23,615 nt of DNA. It comes from a virus. How positions within the stretch are numbered: position 1 is the first letter of the stretch; each line of letters starts with the position of its first letter. Location of the stretch: positions 1 through 23,615 of the IMG/VR virus record IMGVR_UViG_3300007280_000270; one strand, given 5' to 3'. The notes below the pieces were generated by a model. The model had not been told where the DNA came from and made no database searches. It worked only from the letters and a program-made list of their open reading frames with translations. The translations under genes were made by a program, and so were the position numbers. This document shows positions 7,480 to 15,299 of this stretch, piece by piece.

Positions 7480-9156
7480 TTAGAAGCCTGATTCCTGCTC
7501 ATATATAGTTCCAATAGCATCGAAATCAAGTTCTTCAAAGGAAACAAGTTCTCCACCCTTGAATTCATCATCGTCTTGTGATACATCTGCACTTGTGCCT
7601 GCATCTATGAATCCAAATGGAACTAGCTCATCCTCTATCGCTTGTTCGTTTTGTCGATATAGATTCTTCCTTATGTCTATATCCGTTAATTGTTTGAAGT
7701 AGTCTTGATCAGTTAACCATGCAAATAGTACTAAACATATTGCAAGGTCATCTGTCATTCCGTCTTCTGCTTCGTAATTAGTACCTCTTTTGTTAGCTAC
7801 AAATGTAGTCAACTCAGAAAGAACATCAAAATCACTTATTATCAGTCTATCGTTCTCGACAATTGTCTTTAGAGAAGAACATCCTATTCTTTTCAAAGAG
7901 CTGGTTGTTCTAACACCTAGCTGACTTTCGCCACCTCCGAAACCTCCACCCACTAGTTGGCCTGCGCGGCCTTTCCACTGAGCTTTGATTAAACCTTCAT
8001 ACTCATACTCATTATGTATAATATCCGCAACCTGGGCACCGATGTCATTGATCTCTACCATCACGACTGCATCGTTATACATTTTGGCTGCTGTCACAAT
8101 AAATTTAGGATACAACATTGGTGCTATTGTATTGTTCCTAAATGTGGCAACTACTTTATATGTTGGCTCTGTGACATCGACTACTACGAAAGCACTGTAG
8201 TCGTTGCCAACTCCTCTACTTGTATCCACAGTTATTGCATAAATGTGTTCAGGTATTGGATCATGAAAAACCTTTAGCGTATCATTATACCTTATTGGGT
8301 TATCAAAAGTCAACATTCTTAACTTATTAGCATCGATTAATGTATTGCTCGATCCTAAGAACTCACATTCAAACTCAACAGCGAACTGTCTTTCTGATGT
8401 GTTTCTAATTGTCTGTGCTTTCCATTCCTCATCTCTTCCAGGAACGTCCCACCAATCTACAGACATTGTCACATAATCATTCTTTTTCTTTTCTGCATCA
8501 TCCCATATCTTATAGAATAGATTCATTCCATTAGGCGTAGACGTAATCAATACACGTGATGATGTACCAGATGAGATCGTAGGATATACAGATGCAAAGA
8601 ATTCTTCTTGTACTGTATGAGGTACGAATGCAAACTCATCCAAGTAAACCATGTTGATTGACATACCTCTAACTGCCGTAGCAGATGTAGAAGATGCAAA
8701 TACTTTACTACCATTCTCTAATTCAATATTACCTTTGTTCCATTCTACAATACCTTGTTGTAAGAACCATGGCAATGCTTCATATGCTAATTGTATTCTA
8801 CCTAGAATCTCTCTAGCTGTTGTAGCTTTGTTAGCAAGAATAGCAATGTTAAAATCTGGATTGAATAATGCAAAGTGTAATATGACAGCAGCCATTGTAG
8901 TGGTCTTACCAGTCTGTCTAGGCATTTTACAGATAACAAATCTGTTATCTTGTACCTTATGCATTATTTCTTTTTGGTAATCATATGGCTCATATGCTAT
9001 GAGACCTTCATCAATAGAAACGATCTTCATATATTGTTCACAGAAATATTCTATGTCACGTGCACACTTTCCAATCTCTTGAATTTGATCAGGAGTAAAC
9101 TCCATCTCAACATTGGCTTTCTTGAGTTTGGGATTGCCTAAGTAATGATCAGCCAT
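7480..9156 (-). CDS. 17: Large terminase subunit gp17 (ATPase/nuclease)
   Basis: The product is 558 aa, shorter than T4 gp17 (610 aa) mainly at the N-terminus. It is the DNA packaging motor plus headful nuclease. The ATPase domain shows a Walker A motif PRQTGKTT with the Lys near residue 84, Walker B VYLDEFAF with D173-E174, and a coupling motif LITSTPNG. The C-terminal RNase H-like nuclease domain shows VDTSRGVGNDYSAF, VEINDIGAQ and the late acidic TDDLAICLVL. An adjacent acidic C-terminal tail may contact the portal. The ATG overlaps the gp16 stop as TAATG, so the two terminase subunits are coupled. Confidence 0.98.
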   Translation of the reverse strand: MADHYLGNPKLKKANVEMEFTPDQIQEIGKCARDIEYFCEQYMKIVSIDEGLIAYEPYDYQKEIMHKVQDNRFVICKMPRQTGKTTTMAAVILHFALFNPDFNIAILANKATTAREILGRIQLAYEALPWFLQQGIVEWNKGNIELENGSKVFASSTSATAVRGMSINMVYLDEFAFVPHTVQEEFFASVYPTISSGTSSRVLITSTPNGMNLFYKIWDDAEKKKNDYVTMSVDWWDVPGRDEEWKAQTIRNTSERQFAVEFECEFLGSSNTLIDANKLRMLTFDNPIRYNDTLKVFHDPIPEHIYAITVDTSRGVGNDYSAFVVVDVTEPTYKVVATFRNNTIAPMLYPKFIVTAAKMYNDAVVMVEINDIGAQVADIIHNEYEYEGLIKAQWKGRAGQLVGGGFGGGESQLGVRTTSSLKRIGCSSLKTIVENDRLIISDFDVLSELTTFVANKRGTNYEAEDGMTDDLAICLVLFAWLTDQDYFKQLTDIDIRKNLYRQNEQAIEDELVPFGFIDAGTSADVSQDDDEFKGGELVSFEELDFDAIGTIYEQESGF

Positions 9157-9641
9157 TATTTTTTCTTTTTACCTATTGTTCTGGCTGTGCCTTGCAATAG
9201 GTCTGTAATCTCTTTTGTTGAACCAACGAATAAATTATTTGTTACATTCTTTGGTTTGTCTGCTTCTGGCTGCAGGTCTTTCATTTTCTTTTGTACATCT
9301 AACAAGTCTTTGTTAGCACTTGATAAGGTTCTAATAAGATCAGCTACTACTTCAAATGATCTTGGATGTTGACTTTGTTGTGCAAGATCAACGATACCAT
9401 TCAAAGCATCTGTACCTCTTTCAATTACATTATACAGATTCTCTCTAGCATATTTGTAATCGTTCTCAAGGTTCTCCATCTTATCATCTTTATGGATAAC
9501 TTCTACTTCTTTCTTTTCGGCAGGCAAAAAGTCTTGGATAGGATCCAAGTCTAATGCTTTTGCTATCTTATCGTCTTCGGAATTGTCAATAGTTTGTTTA
9601 CTTACTGACTTATCGAAGTTAGGTTGGGGTGTCTTCGCCAT
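9156..9641 (-). CDS. 16: Small terminase subunit gp16
   Basis: The product is 161 aa from ATG at 9641, starting MAKTPQPNFDKS (T4 gp16 is 164 aa). A TTG five codons upstream is rejected because GAGGA sits eight bases before the ATG and would itself encode part of that extension. The protein is helical. A central region with ARENLYNVIERGTDALNG and VVADLIRTLSSANKDLLDVQ forms the coiled-coil oligomer core that in T4 regulates gp17. The C-terminus ends in a lysine run. The start overlaps the 3' end of gp15 by 23 bp, and the stop overlaps the gp17 start. Confidence 0.93.
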   Translation of the reverse strand: MAKTPQPNFDKSVSKQTIDNSEDDKIAKALDLDPIQDFLPAEKKEVEVIHKDDKMENLENDYKYARENLYNVIERGTDALNGIVDLAQQSQHPRSFEVVADLIRTLSSANKDLLDVQKKMKDLQPEADKPKNVTNNLFVGSTKEITDLLQGTARTIGKKKK

Positions 9642-10455
9642 TAAAATAATCCTCAAAATCTGCTATTACAGCATAGTTATCATTTGCAAAGATGCCACTC
9701 ACAGCAATACTTGCTTGTGCGTTGGTAGTTGGTTCTCTAAATTGATCCAACCCTGGCTTCAGTTTAACTGCTGCAGAAGGTGTATTTGCATACCCTCCTG
9801 AAGTGTTTGATGAGAAGAATCTTACGTCTGGTTCTTTGATCACAGATGATTTGGTTACTGGACCAAACATATAAGCCTTCATAACAAAGTTCAGGTTCCA
9901 TATCAATGCTCTTCTTGTTTCGTAATCACCTTCGTAAGTATCTTGCGAAGACATACTTTGAAGAACAAGTGGAATGTCCATCTTTATATCCATATCAGGA
10001 ATTAAGTTAAGTGTTCCTGTCCACTCAGGTGTGAAGAAAGGTAGGATCTGCTCTAGTAATTGAGTTCCATCTTCTGCATACCTTACATATAAATTCAAGT
10101 CAAAGTTGATATCATATGGTACTGGCTGGTACATATTCAACTTTTTATTTGCATCAGTAGAATCAGTTTTAGTGAATCTATTAAGAGTATTTAGTTTTCT
10201 TTCTGCAGCATATTGTAATGATACCATCTCGAAAGAAATTCTTGGTAATAGTATTGACTCTTGGTTTTGTAAATCTAAGTTGCCTTCTAACCTCGAAGTC
10301 ATCTTTTCTCTAGGTGCATAGGTGACTGGTACTTTAATGTTTTGAATTACATTACCATCAGTGTTTCTTCTTTTGATATGTAAATCGTTAAACAAAGTAC
10401 CGAAGTATATAACATACTTACGAATCGATTCGTGATAATAGTCGTGACCTAACAT
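9619..10455 (-). CDS. 15: Tail terminator / sheath stabiliser gp15
   Basis: The product is 278 aa (T4 gp15 is 272 aa). It caps the finished tail tube and sheath and joins the tail to the neck. The N-terminus has GHDYYHESIRKYVIYFGTLF followed by VPVTYAPREKM. These resemble the T4 gp15 start, where an aromatic Y/R segment is followed by RVPITYASKEH. A conserved LPRISFEMV block lies near residue 72. The start overlaps the gp14 stop as TAATG. Order and length both support the call. Confidence 0.93.
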   Translation of the reverse strand: MLGHDYYHESIRKYVIYFGTLFNDLHIKRRNTDGNVIQNIKVPVTYAPREKMTSRLEGNLDLQNQESILLPRISFEMVSLQYAAERKLNTLNRFTKTDSTDANKKLNMYQPVPYDINFDLNLYVRYAEDGTQLLEQILPFFTPEWTGTLNLIPDMDIKMDIPLVLQSMSSQDTYEGDYETRRALIWNLNFVMKAYMFGPVTKSSVIKEPDVRFFSSNTSGGYANTPSAAVKLKPGLDQFREPTTNAQASIAVSGIFANDNYAVIADFEDYFNGEDTPT

Positions 10456-11201
10456 TAGTACGTACCGCCCTCACTAAATGGATCCTTGTCTGTAAAGTCA
10501 ATAAAGTTGTCTGCTTTTGTTTCTAAGAATGTATTCTCTGCAGCTGCAACTTCATCTAAGTCATTTTCTGCATAACCCATAAGTAATATTCTTTCACCTG
10601 ATTGATCATGGATAGGTTCTTCCATACCAGTTGTACCTTCCATCATCCATTGTGATTCTAAACCAATATCGAAAGACTTGTTATCTTCTAACTTGTCTAT
10701 CTCTTGAATACCTGTGTTTAATCTTTCACCAGCATATTCGAACTTCTCTGCTCTCATTTCATAGAATTGTAGAGCACCCATTTGATAGAATACTGGTTCG
10801 TGTTCTACAAATTGAATAGTGAATAGACCTTTAGTTAGAGGGAAGTATAACATATCTCCTTCTCTTGGTCTTACAATGCTAGCTGGTTGTCCTACGTTAT
10901 TCTCAAATGAGAATCTTGCTACTGACATAGTTAATTGGTCTCTCATCTCGAAACCAAACTTACCTAAGAAGTCTCCTTCACCACCAAACCCATCAACAGA
11001 GTTAATGTACATTTCGCATTCGTGGAATTCTTTGAATACTCCTAAGTCGTCTTCACCGTATAGGTAATCATAATCACCATATGTCTTAGGTAGGTAGTAA
11101 ACTTCAACACCATGTATCTTGATTGCCTCAATACATAAATCTTCGATAAGCAATTGCTCTTGCGAGTTCTCGAAGTTGTTGAAAAAGAAGTTAGTAGCCA
11201 T
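10455..11201 (-). CDS. 14: Neck protein gp14
   Basis: The product is 248 aa (T4 gp14 is about 256 aa). It is a head-completion protein that with gp13 closes the packaged head and receives the tail. The N-terminus reads NFFFNNFENSQEQLLIEDLC, then GVEVYYLPKTYGDYDYLYGED, both typical of T4-like gp14. The extreme C-terminus is PFSEGGTY, matching a (D/E)GG(T/S)(Y/F) ending on three fibre-region proteins. The ATG lies 4 bp after the gp13 stop, with only a weak AGGG ribosome site, so coupling to gp13 is likely. Confidence 0.94.
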   Translation of the reverse strand: MATNFFFNNFENSQEQLLIEDLCIEAIKIHGVEVYYLPKTYGDYDYLYGEDDLGVFKEFHECEMYINSVDGFGGEGDFLGKFGFEMRDQLTMSVARFSFENNVGQPASIVRPREGDMLYFPLTKGLFTIQFVEHEPVFYQMGALQFYEMRAEKFEYAGERLNTGIQEIDKLEDNKSFDIGLESQWMMEGTTGMEEPIHDQSGERILLMGYAENDLDEVAAAENTFLETKADNFIDFTDKDPFSEGGTY

Positions 11202-11205
11202 AATA

Positions 11206-11943
11206 CTACCCTATCATATCTTCTGGAGGATACTGTAGTGTTCTGATTTCTTCCTCTAGTTTATCTATCTCCGCTACGGCGTCGTCATATATCTTGCCGC
11301 CATTAAATGTTAAACCACCAGGTAGTTGCATCCCCTCAAACTTAGTAAGGTTTGTTCCCCATTGCTTTTTAATTAATGCTGAAGCGTATCTCAATAACCA
11401 TCTGTCTTTGTATACATCAGCATATGTTTCTGGATTCATAATTTTATATGCTTTGGCAATAATGTAATCACCAGCATTGATTCTATTCCAATCCATCTCA
11501 ATATGTAATTGGTTAGCGTGTTTGTTATATTTGAATGTTTGTTTACCAACTAAGATTTCTTCAATCATTCTAATATTTTGAAAGTTCATATAGTATGGCA
11601 CCAACTCATATCTTGATAAATCATATAGGTCATTAAGAGCTATCTGATATCTAATATTGAAAAGGTTGTTTGTGCTAGTAGCATCACCGATATCAAATAG
11701 ATCCACAACACCTACAATGTTTTCTGGAACAGTTAGGTATCTGTCTGTTTTGTTTTGTTCAGTTATTTGCCACTTATAGAAACACTGTTCGATTCCATCG
11801 TAATGGAAGTCCCAATAGTAATCAATAGCTTCGTCTACTCTATCATCTACTTGATCTTCGTCTACGTTTATTTCGATTACAGGTTTCCCCAGCCTTCTAA
11901 GACAGTGTTCTTTGAATTGTGCTTTGTTAGTTGGATAAGCCAT
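11206..11943 (-). CDS. 13: Neck protein gp13
   Basis: The product is 245 aa, somewhat shorter than T4 gp13 (about 309 aa). It is a head-completion protein working with gp14. Typical residues include FKEHCLRRLGKPVIEINVD, DDRVDEAIDYYWDFHYDG and a conserved DRWLLRYASALIKKQWGTNL block near residue 180. No Shine-Dalgarno is visible: GATAAATAGTATT directly precedes the ATG, so translation may depend on the upstream 100-aa gene, whose stop is 12 bp away. The T4 order 13-14-15 is kept, but the upstream whisker gene wac of T4 was not recognised here. Confidence 0.94.
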   Translation of the reverse strand: MAYPTNKAQFKEHCLRRLGKPVIEINVDEDQVDDRVDEAIDYYWDFHYDGIEQCFYKWQITEQNKTDRYLTVPENIVGVVDLFDIGDATSTNNLFNIRYQIALNDLYDLSRYELVPYYMNFQNIRMIEEILVGKQTFKYNKHANQLHIEMDWNRINAGDYIIAKAYKIMNPETYADVYKDRWLLRYASALIKKQWGTNLTKFEGMQLPGGLTFNGGKIYDDAVAEIDKLEEEIRTLQYPPEDMIG

Positions 11944-11955
11944 AATACTATTTAT

Positions 11956-12258
11956 CTACCCCCAAGCAACGTCACCATTTGCATAATAGACCTTGAAAGC
12001 TCTATCATTATCGTCATATAATGTCGTTTCTATTTTTAAATCTCCATTGACGTGTAATGTCTTTTCTGGATTTGTCATTTGTATACCAACGAATCCTGAT
12101 GATGTATTTGCAACCACCATATCGTCATTTTTATTTTGTCCCATTCTTGTAAGTGATGGGTTCTTATCTGATTTCACACCAACGGAAGCATGTCCTACAG
12201 ACTTACCTCTGGATCCTGTTGCTATCAAATCTGCTAAGTGTCTTGCTTTACTTCCCAT
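11956..12258 (-). CDS. Small fibre-region protein sharing a C-terminal module with its neighbour
   Basis: The product is 100 aa. The N-terminal half is Gly/Ser/Lys-rich with no recognised domain. The C-terminal half has VGIQMTNPEKTLHVNGDLKI, a strand-turn phrase common in phage fibre proteins, then an ending FKVYYANGDVAWG. The upstream 231-aa protein ends with the same 13 residues after a similar VGIGNVNP phrase. The nucleotide sequences of the two endings differ at many third positions, so the duplication is not recent. AAGGAG lies 6 bp before the ATG. A virion fibre or adhesin role is inferred from neighbours. Confidence 0.75.
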   Translation of the reverse strand: MGSKARHLADLIATGSRGKSVGHASVGVKSDKNPSLTRMGQNKNDDMVVANTSSGFVGIQMTNPEKTLHVNGDLKIETTLYDDNDRAFKVYYANGDVAWG

Positions 12259-12267
12259 GGTTTCTCC

Positions 12268-12963
12268 TTAACCCCACGCCACATCGCCATTGGCGTAGTA
12301 AACTTTAAATACTCTATCTGATGAATCTAAGATGTCATCACCAAACTTTACATTAGCACTTATGTATGCTTCACCACCAACTGCCAAAGCAGTACTTGGG
12401 TTTACATTTCCAATACCAACATTATTATTTGCTGCAATTGTAATATTATTTGCTGATCCAGCATTGAATGCAAATATGTCTACAACGTCATTTGCTGACG
12501 CACCAGATGTTAAAATAACATTTGCTGAGTTCGTTGCAGTATAGTCTTGTGTATCCTCTAGTAGAATACCATTAATGTATACAGTTAAACCAGATCCTAC
12601 TGTATAAGATAAATTTTGTCCATCAACATCATTACCTGCAAAATTAGTTTGTGATGCGGATGCTAAGAAAGAGAATCTTTTGAATGTTTGAATATTGGTA
12701 GCATCACTACTTGATGCCCAGTACATTGTACCGTTACCATATGTAGAAAGTACTTTACCATTATCACCATCTTCTGATGGAAAGGATTGACCGTTTACGG
12801 ATAAGGAATTAAGATTAGCACCTACTTCAAAAACTGCAGTCGAGTTGGCAGAATAAACAATACCATCAGCGGTATTGATTGCAAATTCGCCATCGGCTAG
12901 TTTTGAATTACTTGGGACGTTCCCACTTACGGCGGAACGCTTGATCTTTATTACAGATGCCAT
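12268..12963 (-). CDS. Tail fibre/adhesin-like protein with Mtd-like N-terminus (231 aa)
   Basis: The product is 231 aa. The N-terminus MASVIKIKRS followed by a GEFAIN block matches the Mtd-type N-terminal domain seen on many phage fibre and receptor-binding proteins. It is shared by the 419-aa and 998-aa proteins here. A GNGTMYWASS phrase near residue 78 and a beta-rich middle with SGLTVYINGILLEDTQDYTA follow. The C-terminal 50 residues share a module with the 100-aa neighbour. No charged or catalytic motif is seen. AGAGGA precedes the ATG, and a pair of palindromes lies just upstream. The likely role is a virion fibre or tip component. Confidence 0.82.
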   Translation of the reverse strand: MASVIKIKRSAVSGNVPSNSKLADGEFAINTADGIVYSANSTAVFEVGANLNSLSVNGQSFPSEDGDNGKVLSTYGNGTMYWASSSDATNIQTFKRFSFLASASQTNFAGNDVDGQNLSYTVGSGLTVYINGILLEDTQDYTATNSANVILTSGASANDVVDIFAFNAGSANNITIAANNNVGIGNVNPSTALAVGGEAYISANVKFGDDILDSSDRVFKVYYANGDVAWG

Positions 12964-12982
12964 CTATCTAGTTCCTCTTACT

Positions 12983-12996
12983 GCTCTATATAGAGC
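12983..12996. repeat. 14-bp palindrome upstream of the 231-aa fibre gene
   Basis: GCTCTATATAGAGC is a perfect inverted repeat in the 73-bp gap between the 419-aa and 231-aa fibre genes. It lies 20 bp before the 231-aa ATG and 8 bp from a second, larger palindrome. It could form a 5' leader hairpin or be an operator; no function is assigned. Confidence 0.6.
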
Positions 12997-13004
12997 GAGT
13001 TTAT

Positions 13005-13024
13005 AGCCCCTTATATAAGGGGCT
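13005..13024 (-). terminator. 20-bp palindrome after the 419-aa fibre gene, possible terminator
   Basis: AGCCCCTTATATAAGGGGCT is fully palindromic, with a GC-rich stem base, and sits 13 bp past the gene's stop codon. On the minus strand it is followed by AUAAACUCGC, with no U run, so it is a poor classical intrinsic terminator. RNA 3'-end protection or attenuation is equally possible. Confidence 0.5.
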
Positions 13025-13036
13025 TAACTAATTTAA

Positions 13037-14296
13037 TTAGTAACTACCACCATCTATAATAGCGTCAAGTTGTCCTAAGTTTCCTGAGTTAGTTGAGTTA
13101 GCAGCATTATAAGATACTGTTGCACCTGGTTCTGTACCAATACTATTCACTACAACGAATACGTTAGCAGATGCATCTCTGAAGATACCTGAATAGAATA
13201 AGCTAGATGTGTTACCATACTCACCATAGAAACCAAAGTCAGCTGAATCAGTAAATGTGTTTGTGTCACCTTGATTATCTGCTAGCTTTAATGCTGCGTC
13301 ATCAATTGTTACTGTTGAACTATTAACTGTTGTGGTCGTACCATCAACTGTGAAGTTACCATGAATTGTTAAATTTTCACCAATCGTTACAGACTTACCA
13401 AATCCAGCACCACCAGCTACTATTAAAGCACCTGAAGTGTTTGAAGATGAATCCGTAGCATTGGAAATGTTTACGGTGGTTGTTGTATTTGCAGCTGTTG
13501 TGTTACTTGCAAAGAAGTTAGTTGAGTTACCAACTTTCAAGTTAGCACCATCAGAGTTAATTACTACATTTGAGTGACCATATGTTGCAGTCGCTGCTGC
13601 AGTTTTAACTACTACTGCATCTTTGCTTACATGAGTATTAGATGCGTGAGTACCAACATGCAATGTGCCTGTATTGGATAATTCTACTGTATCGTCTAAT
13701 GATACGCTAATTGCTGAAGTAGAAGTATTTGTTACAGTGATGTTATCACCACCGTTTAATGTTACTGTGTTATTTTCGCCACCACCTGAAAGTACCAATG
13801 TACCAGTAGAAGCTGTACCACCGGCTGCGAGGTCATAGTCCTCACCAGTGATTGTCATTTGTGTAGAGTTACCAGATACGATTACTCCATTAGCACCTGT
13901 AACTGTTAATGTTTCTGCAGAGCTGTCTCCACCATTTGAAGGTGTAAGAACAATCTGACCAACAGATGAGTTACCAGTTTGTGATAATACGTAAGTAGTA
14001 GAGTCTACTGTTACCTGTGTTGAGTTACCAGATACTACTGTACCATTTGTACCTGCAATGACGATGGAGTCATTTGATAGTGAGGCATTGTCAACAGTTA
14101 ATGTGATTGTACCCTGAGTAGAGTTACCACTCTGGACCATATTGTAGTTATCGCCGGATACACTGACTACCTGTCCATTCGCTCTTGCTGTAAACAGTTT
14201 CTTATCAGCTAAGTTAATCGCTAATTCACCGGTCTCCAGTGACGAAGGAACAGCACTCGAGGTACTCGATCTTTTTAATTTAATGACTGATGCCAT
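13037..14296 (-). CDS. Tail fibre protein with Mtd-like N-terminus and three beta repeats (419 aa)
   Basis: The product is 419 aa. The Mtd-like N-terminus is MASVIKLKRSS with ETGELAINLAD. From about residue 50 to 200 there are three imperfect repeats of roughly 50 residues. The first two end in VSGNSTQ(V/M)T(V/I), the third in a related strand. Near residues 290-370 is a module widespread in marine T4-like fibre proteins: SGALIVAGGAGFGKSVTIGE, then GNFTVDGTTTTVNSSTVTID, then DFGFYGEYG. The C-terminus is IIDGGSY, the shared ending described elsewhere. The protein is rich in S, T, N, G and has almost no Cys. A TAGGAGATCACG ribosome site precedes the ATG. A virion fibre function is likely, but which fibre is not known. 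Confidence 0.88.
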   Translation of the reverse strand: MASVIKLKRSSTSSAVPSSLETGELAINLADKKLFTARANGQVVSVSGDNYNMVQSGNSTQGTITLTVDNASLSNDSIVIAGTNGTVVSGNSTQVTVDSTTYVLSQTGNSSVGQIVLTPSNGGDSSAETLTVTGANGVIVSGNSTQMTITGEDYDLAAGGTASTGTLVLSGGGENNTVTLNGGDNITVTNTSTSAISVSLDDTVELSNTGTLHVGTHASNTHVSKDAVVVKTAAATATYGHSNVVINSDGANLKVGNSTNFFASNTTAANTTTTVNISNATDSSSNTSGALIVAGGAGFGKSVTIGENLTIHGNFTVDGTTTTVNSSTVTIDDAALKLADNQGDTNTFTDSADFGFYGEYGNTSSLFYSGIFRDASANVFVVVNSIGTEPGATVSYNAANSTNSGNLGQLDAIIDGGSY

Positions 14297-14310
14297 CGTG
14301 ATCTCCTATT

Positions 14311-14544
14311 TTAATCTAATTTTTGATTGTTTAAACGCTCTTGTTTAAACGCACTAATTCTCTTTGTTGGTTTAACCTTATGGTTATTTATACTTTCCAG
14401 CTGTTTGATTTGAAGACGTTGAACTTGCACCTCTGTTGTTAGTTGCATATTCTTCTCTATCAAGTCATTTATTATTTCCTGCTGGTTTTGCACGTATTGC
14501 GTAACCATCTGCAAATCACTTAAATCAAAATCATTATCACTCAT
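14311..14544 (-). CDS. Small coiled-coil protein in the fibre cluster
   Basis: The product is 77 aa. Residues 5-55 form an uninterrupted amphipathic helix with hydrophobics at heptad spacing (the QNQQEIINDLIEKNMQLTTE region). A basic tail containing KPTKRISAFKQERLN follows. It has no Gly or Pro in the helix. It may be a fibre chaperone, a trimerisation peptide, or a tail connector; nothing distinguishes these. It sits between two fibre genes, with AGGGAAC before the ATG and an 11-bp gap upstream. A late promoter octamer for the next gene lies inside it. Confidence 0.72.
   Translation of the reverse strand: MSDNDFDLSDLQMVTQYVQNQQEIINDLIEKNMQLTTEVQVQRLQIKQLESINNHKVKPTKRISAFKQERLNNQKLD
14385..14392 (-). 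promoter_or_regulatory. T4-type late promoter octamer inside the 77-aa gene
   Basis: A perfect TATAAATA octamer on the minus strand, 89 bp before the start of the 419-aa fibre gene. Being within a coding sequence it could be fortuitous, but its orientation and distance suit a separate late transcript for the downstream fibre. Confidence 0.45.
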
Positions 14545-14555
14545 AACAAAGTTCC

Positions 14556-15299
14556 CTAATAAGTCCCTCCGTCCAAGTCATCGAACGTTGGGGTATCATT
14601 ACTATCTAATTGCATCACTTGTCCATTTGTACCTGTGGCTTGAGCCATAGTAGAAGTATTAGATGCATAAAATACTCCTTTAGCAGTGAACGTATTTAAT
14701 CCTGTACCACCATCTGATGTCTTCAGAGGTGATGCTAAACTATCAATAGTTGCATTGTATAATGTTGTTGACAATCCAGTATTGAGAGTATTACCATTAT
14801 ATTTAGCTCCTGAAACAAATATGCTTTTACCTGAAGTCACACTGCCAGGTAGATTGGTTCCTATGAAATGAAGTGTACCTGATTGATAATCAAAGTACCA
14901 TTCGTCACTGTTACCGGATCCAGTTTCAAAAAGCTGTGCACCATTAGATGCAGGGTTACCAGATCCAGCAGAATCAACATATACTTTTAGTTGATATGTT
15001 GCACCAAATGTTGGTGGGATCCAATTGATAACTCCTGTCTTCCAAGTTCTTCTTGCTGTAGATGTTCCGTCTTCTGTTGTTTCTAATTCATCATAGACGA
15101 TTGTAATACCAGCATTTGCACTTGGTTTTGTTGATGCTATTGAAGATGTGTCTGACCAAATACTTGTTGGTTTGATAATGAATTCTGATACGATACTTTC
15201 GTTAGCAGCTTTCTTAGCAGCATTAGTATCCGTCTTAGCTTTACCAAAGCCAATCTTTTTCCATAAGAGGTCTACTTTTTTTGCGTCTGTAATTGCCAT
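14556..15299 (-). CDS. Virion structural / fibre protein (247 aa) ending DGGTY
   Basis: The product is 247 aa. The N-terminus AITDAKKVDLLWKKIGFGKAKTDTNAAKK is a signature I associate with structural proteins of marine T4-like phages. A globular beta domain follows at about residues 60-165, with YQLKVYVDSAG and NSDEWYFDYQSGTLHFIGTN; this resembles a carbohydrate-binding-like jelly roll, but that is only an impression. The C-terminal quarter has GTGLNTFTAKGVFYAS, a phrase frequent in phage fibres, and the ending DDLDGGTY. Its ATG overlaps the stop of the 998-aa gene as TAATG, so it is probably made together with that fibre. Confidence 0.82.
   Translation of the reverse strand: MAITDAKKVDLLWKKIGFGKAKTDTNAAKKAANESIVSEFIIKPTSIWSDTSSIASTKPSANAGITIVYDELETTEDGTSTARRTWKTGVINWIPPTFGATYQLKVYVDSAGSGNPASNGAQLFETGSGNSDEWYFDYQSGTLHFIGTNLPGSVTSGKSIFVSGAKYNGNTLNTGLSTTLYNATIDSLASPLKTSDGGTGLNTFTAKGVFYASNTSTMAQATGTNGQVMQLDSNDTPTFDDLDGGTY

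Noticed and set aside
9642-9656. TTG start giving gp16 five extra residues
   Set aside because: The GAGGA ribosome site for the ATG at 9641 lies within that extension.
11949-11956. GATAAATA as a late promoter for gp13
   Set aside because: It ends five bases before the ATG, so a transcript starting from it would begin at or past the start codon; kept only as a remark.
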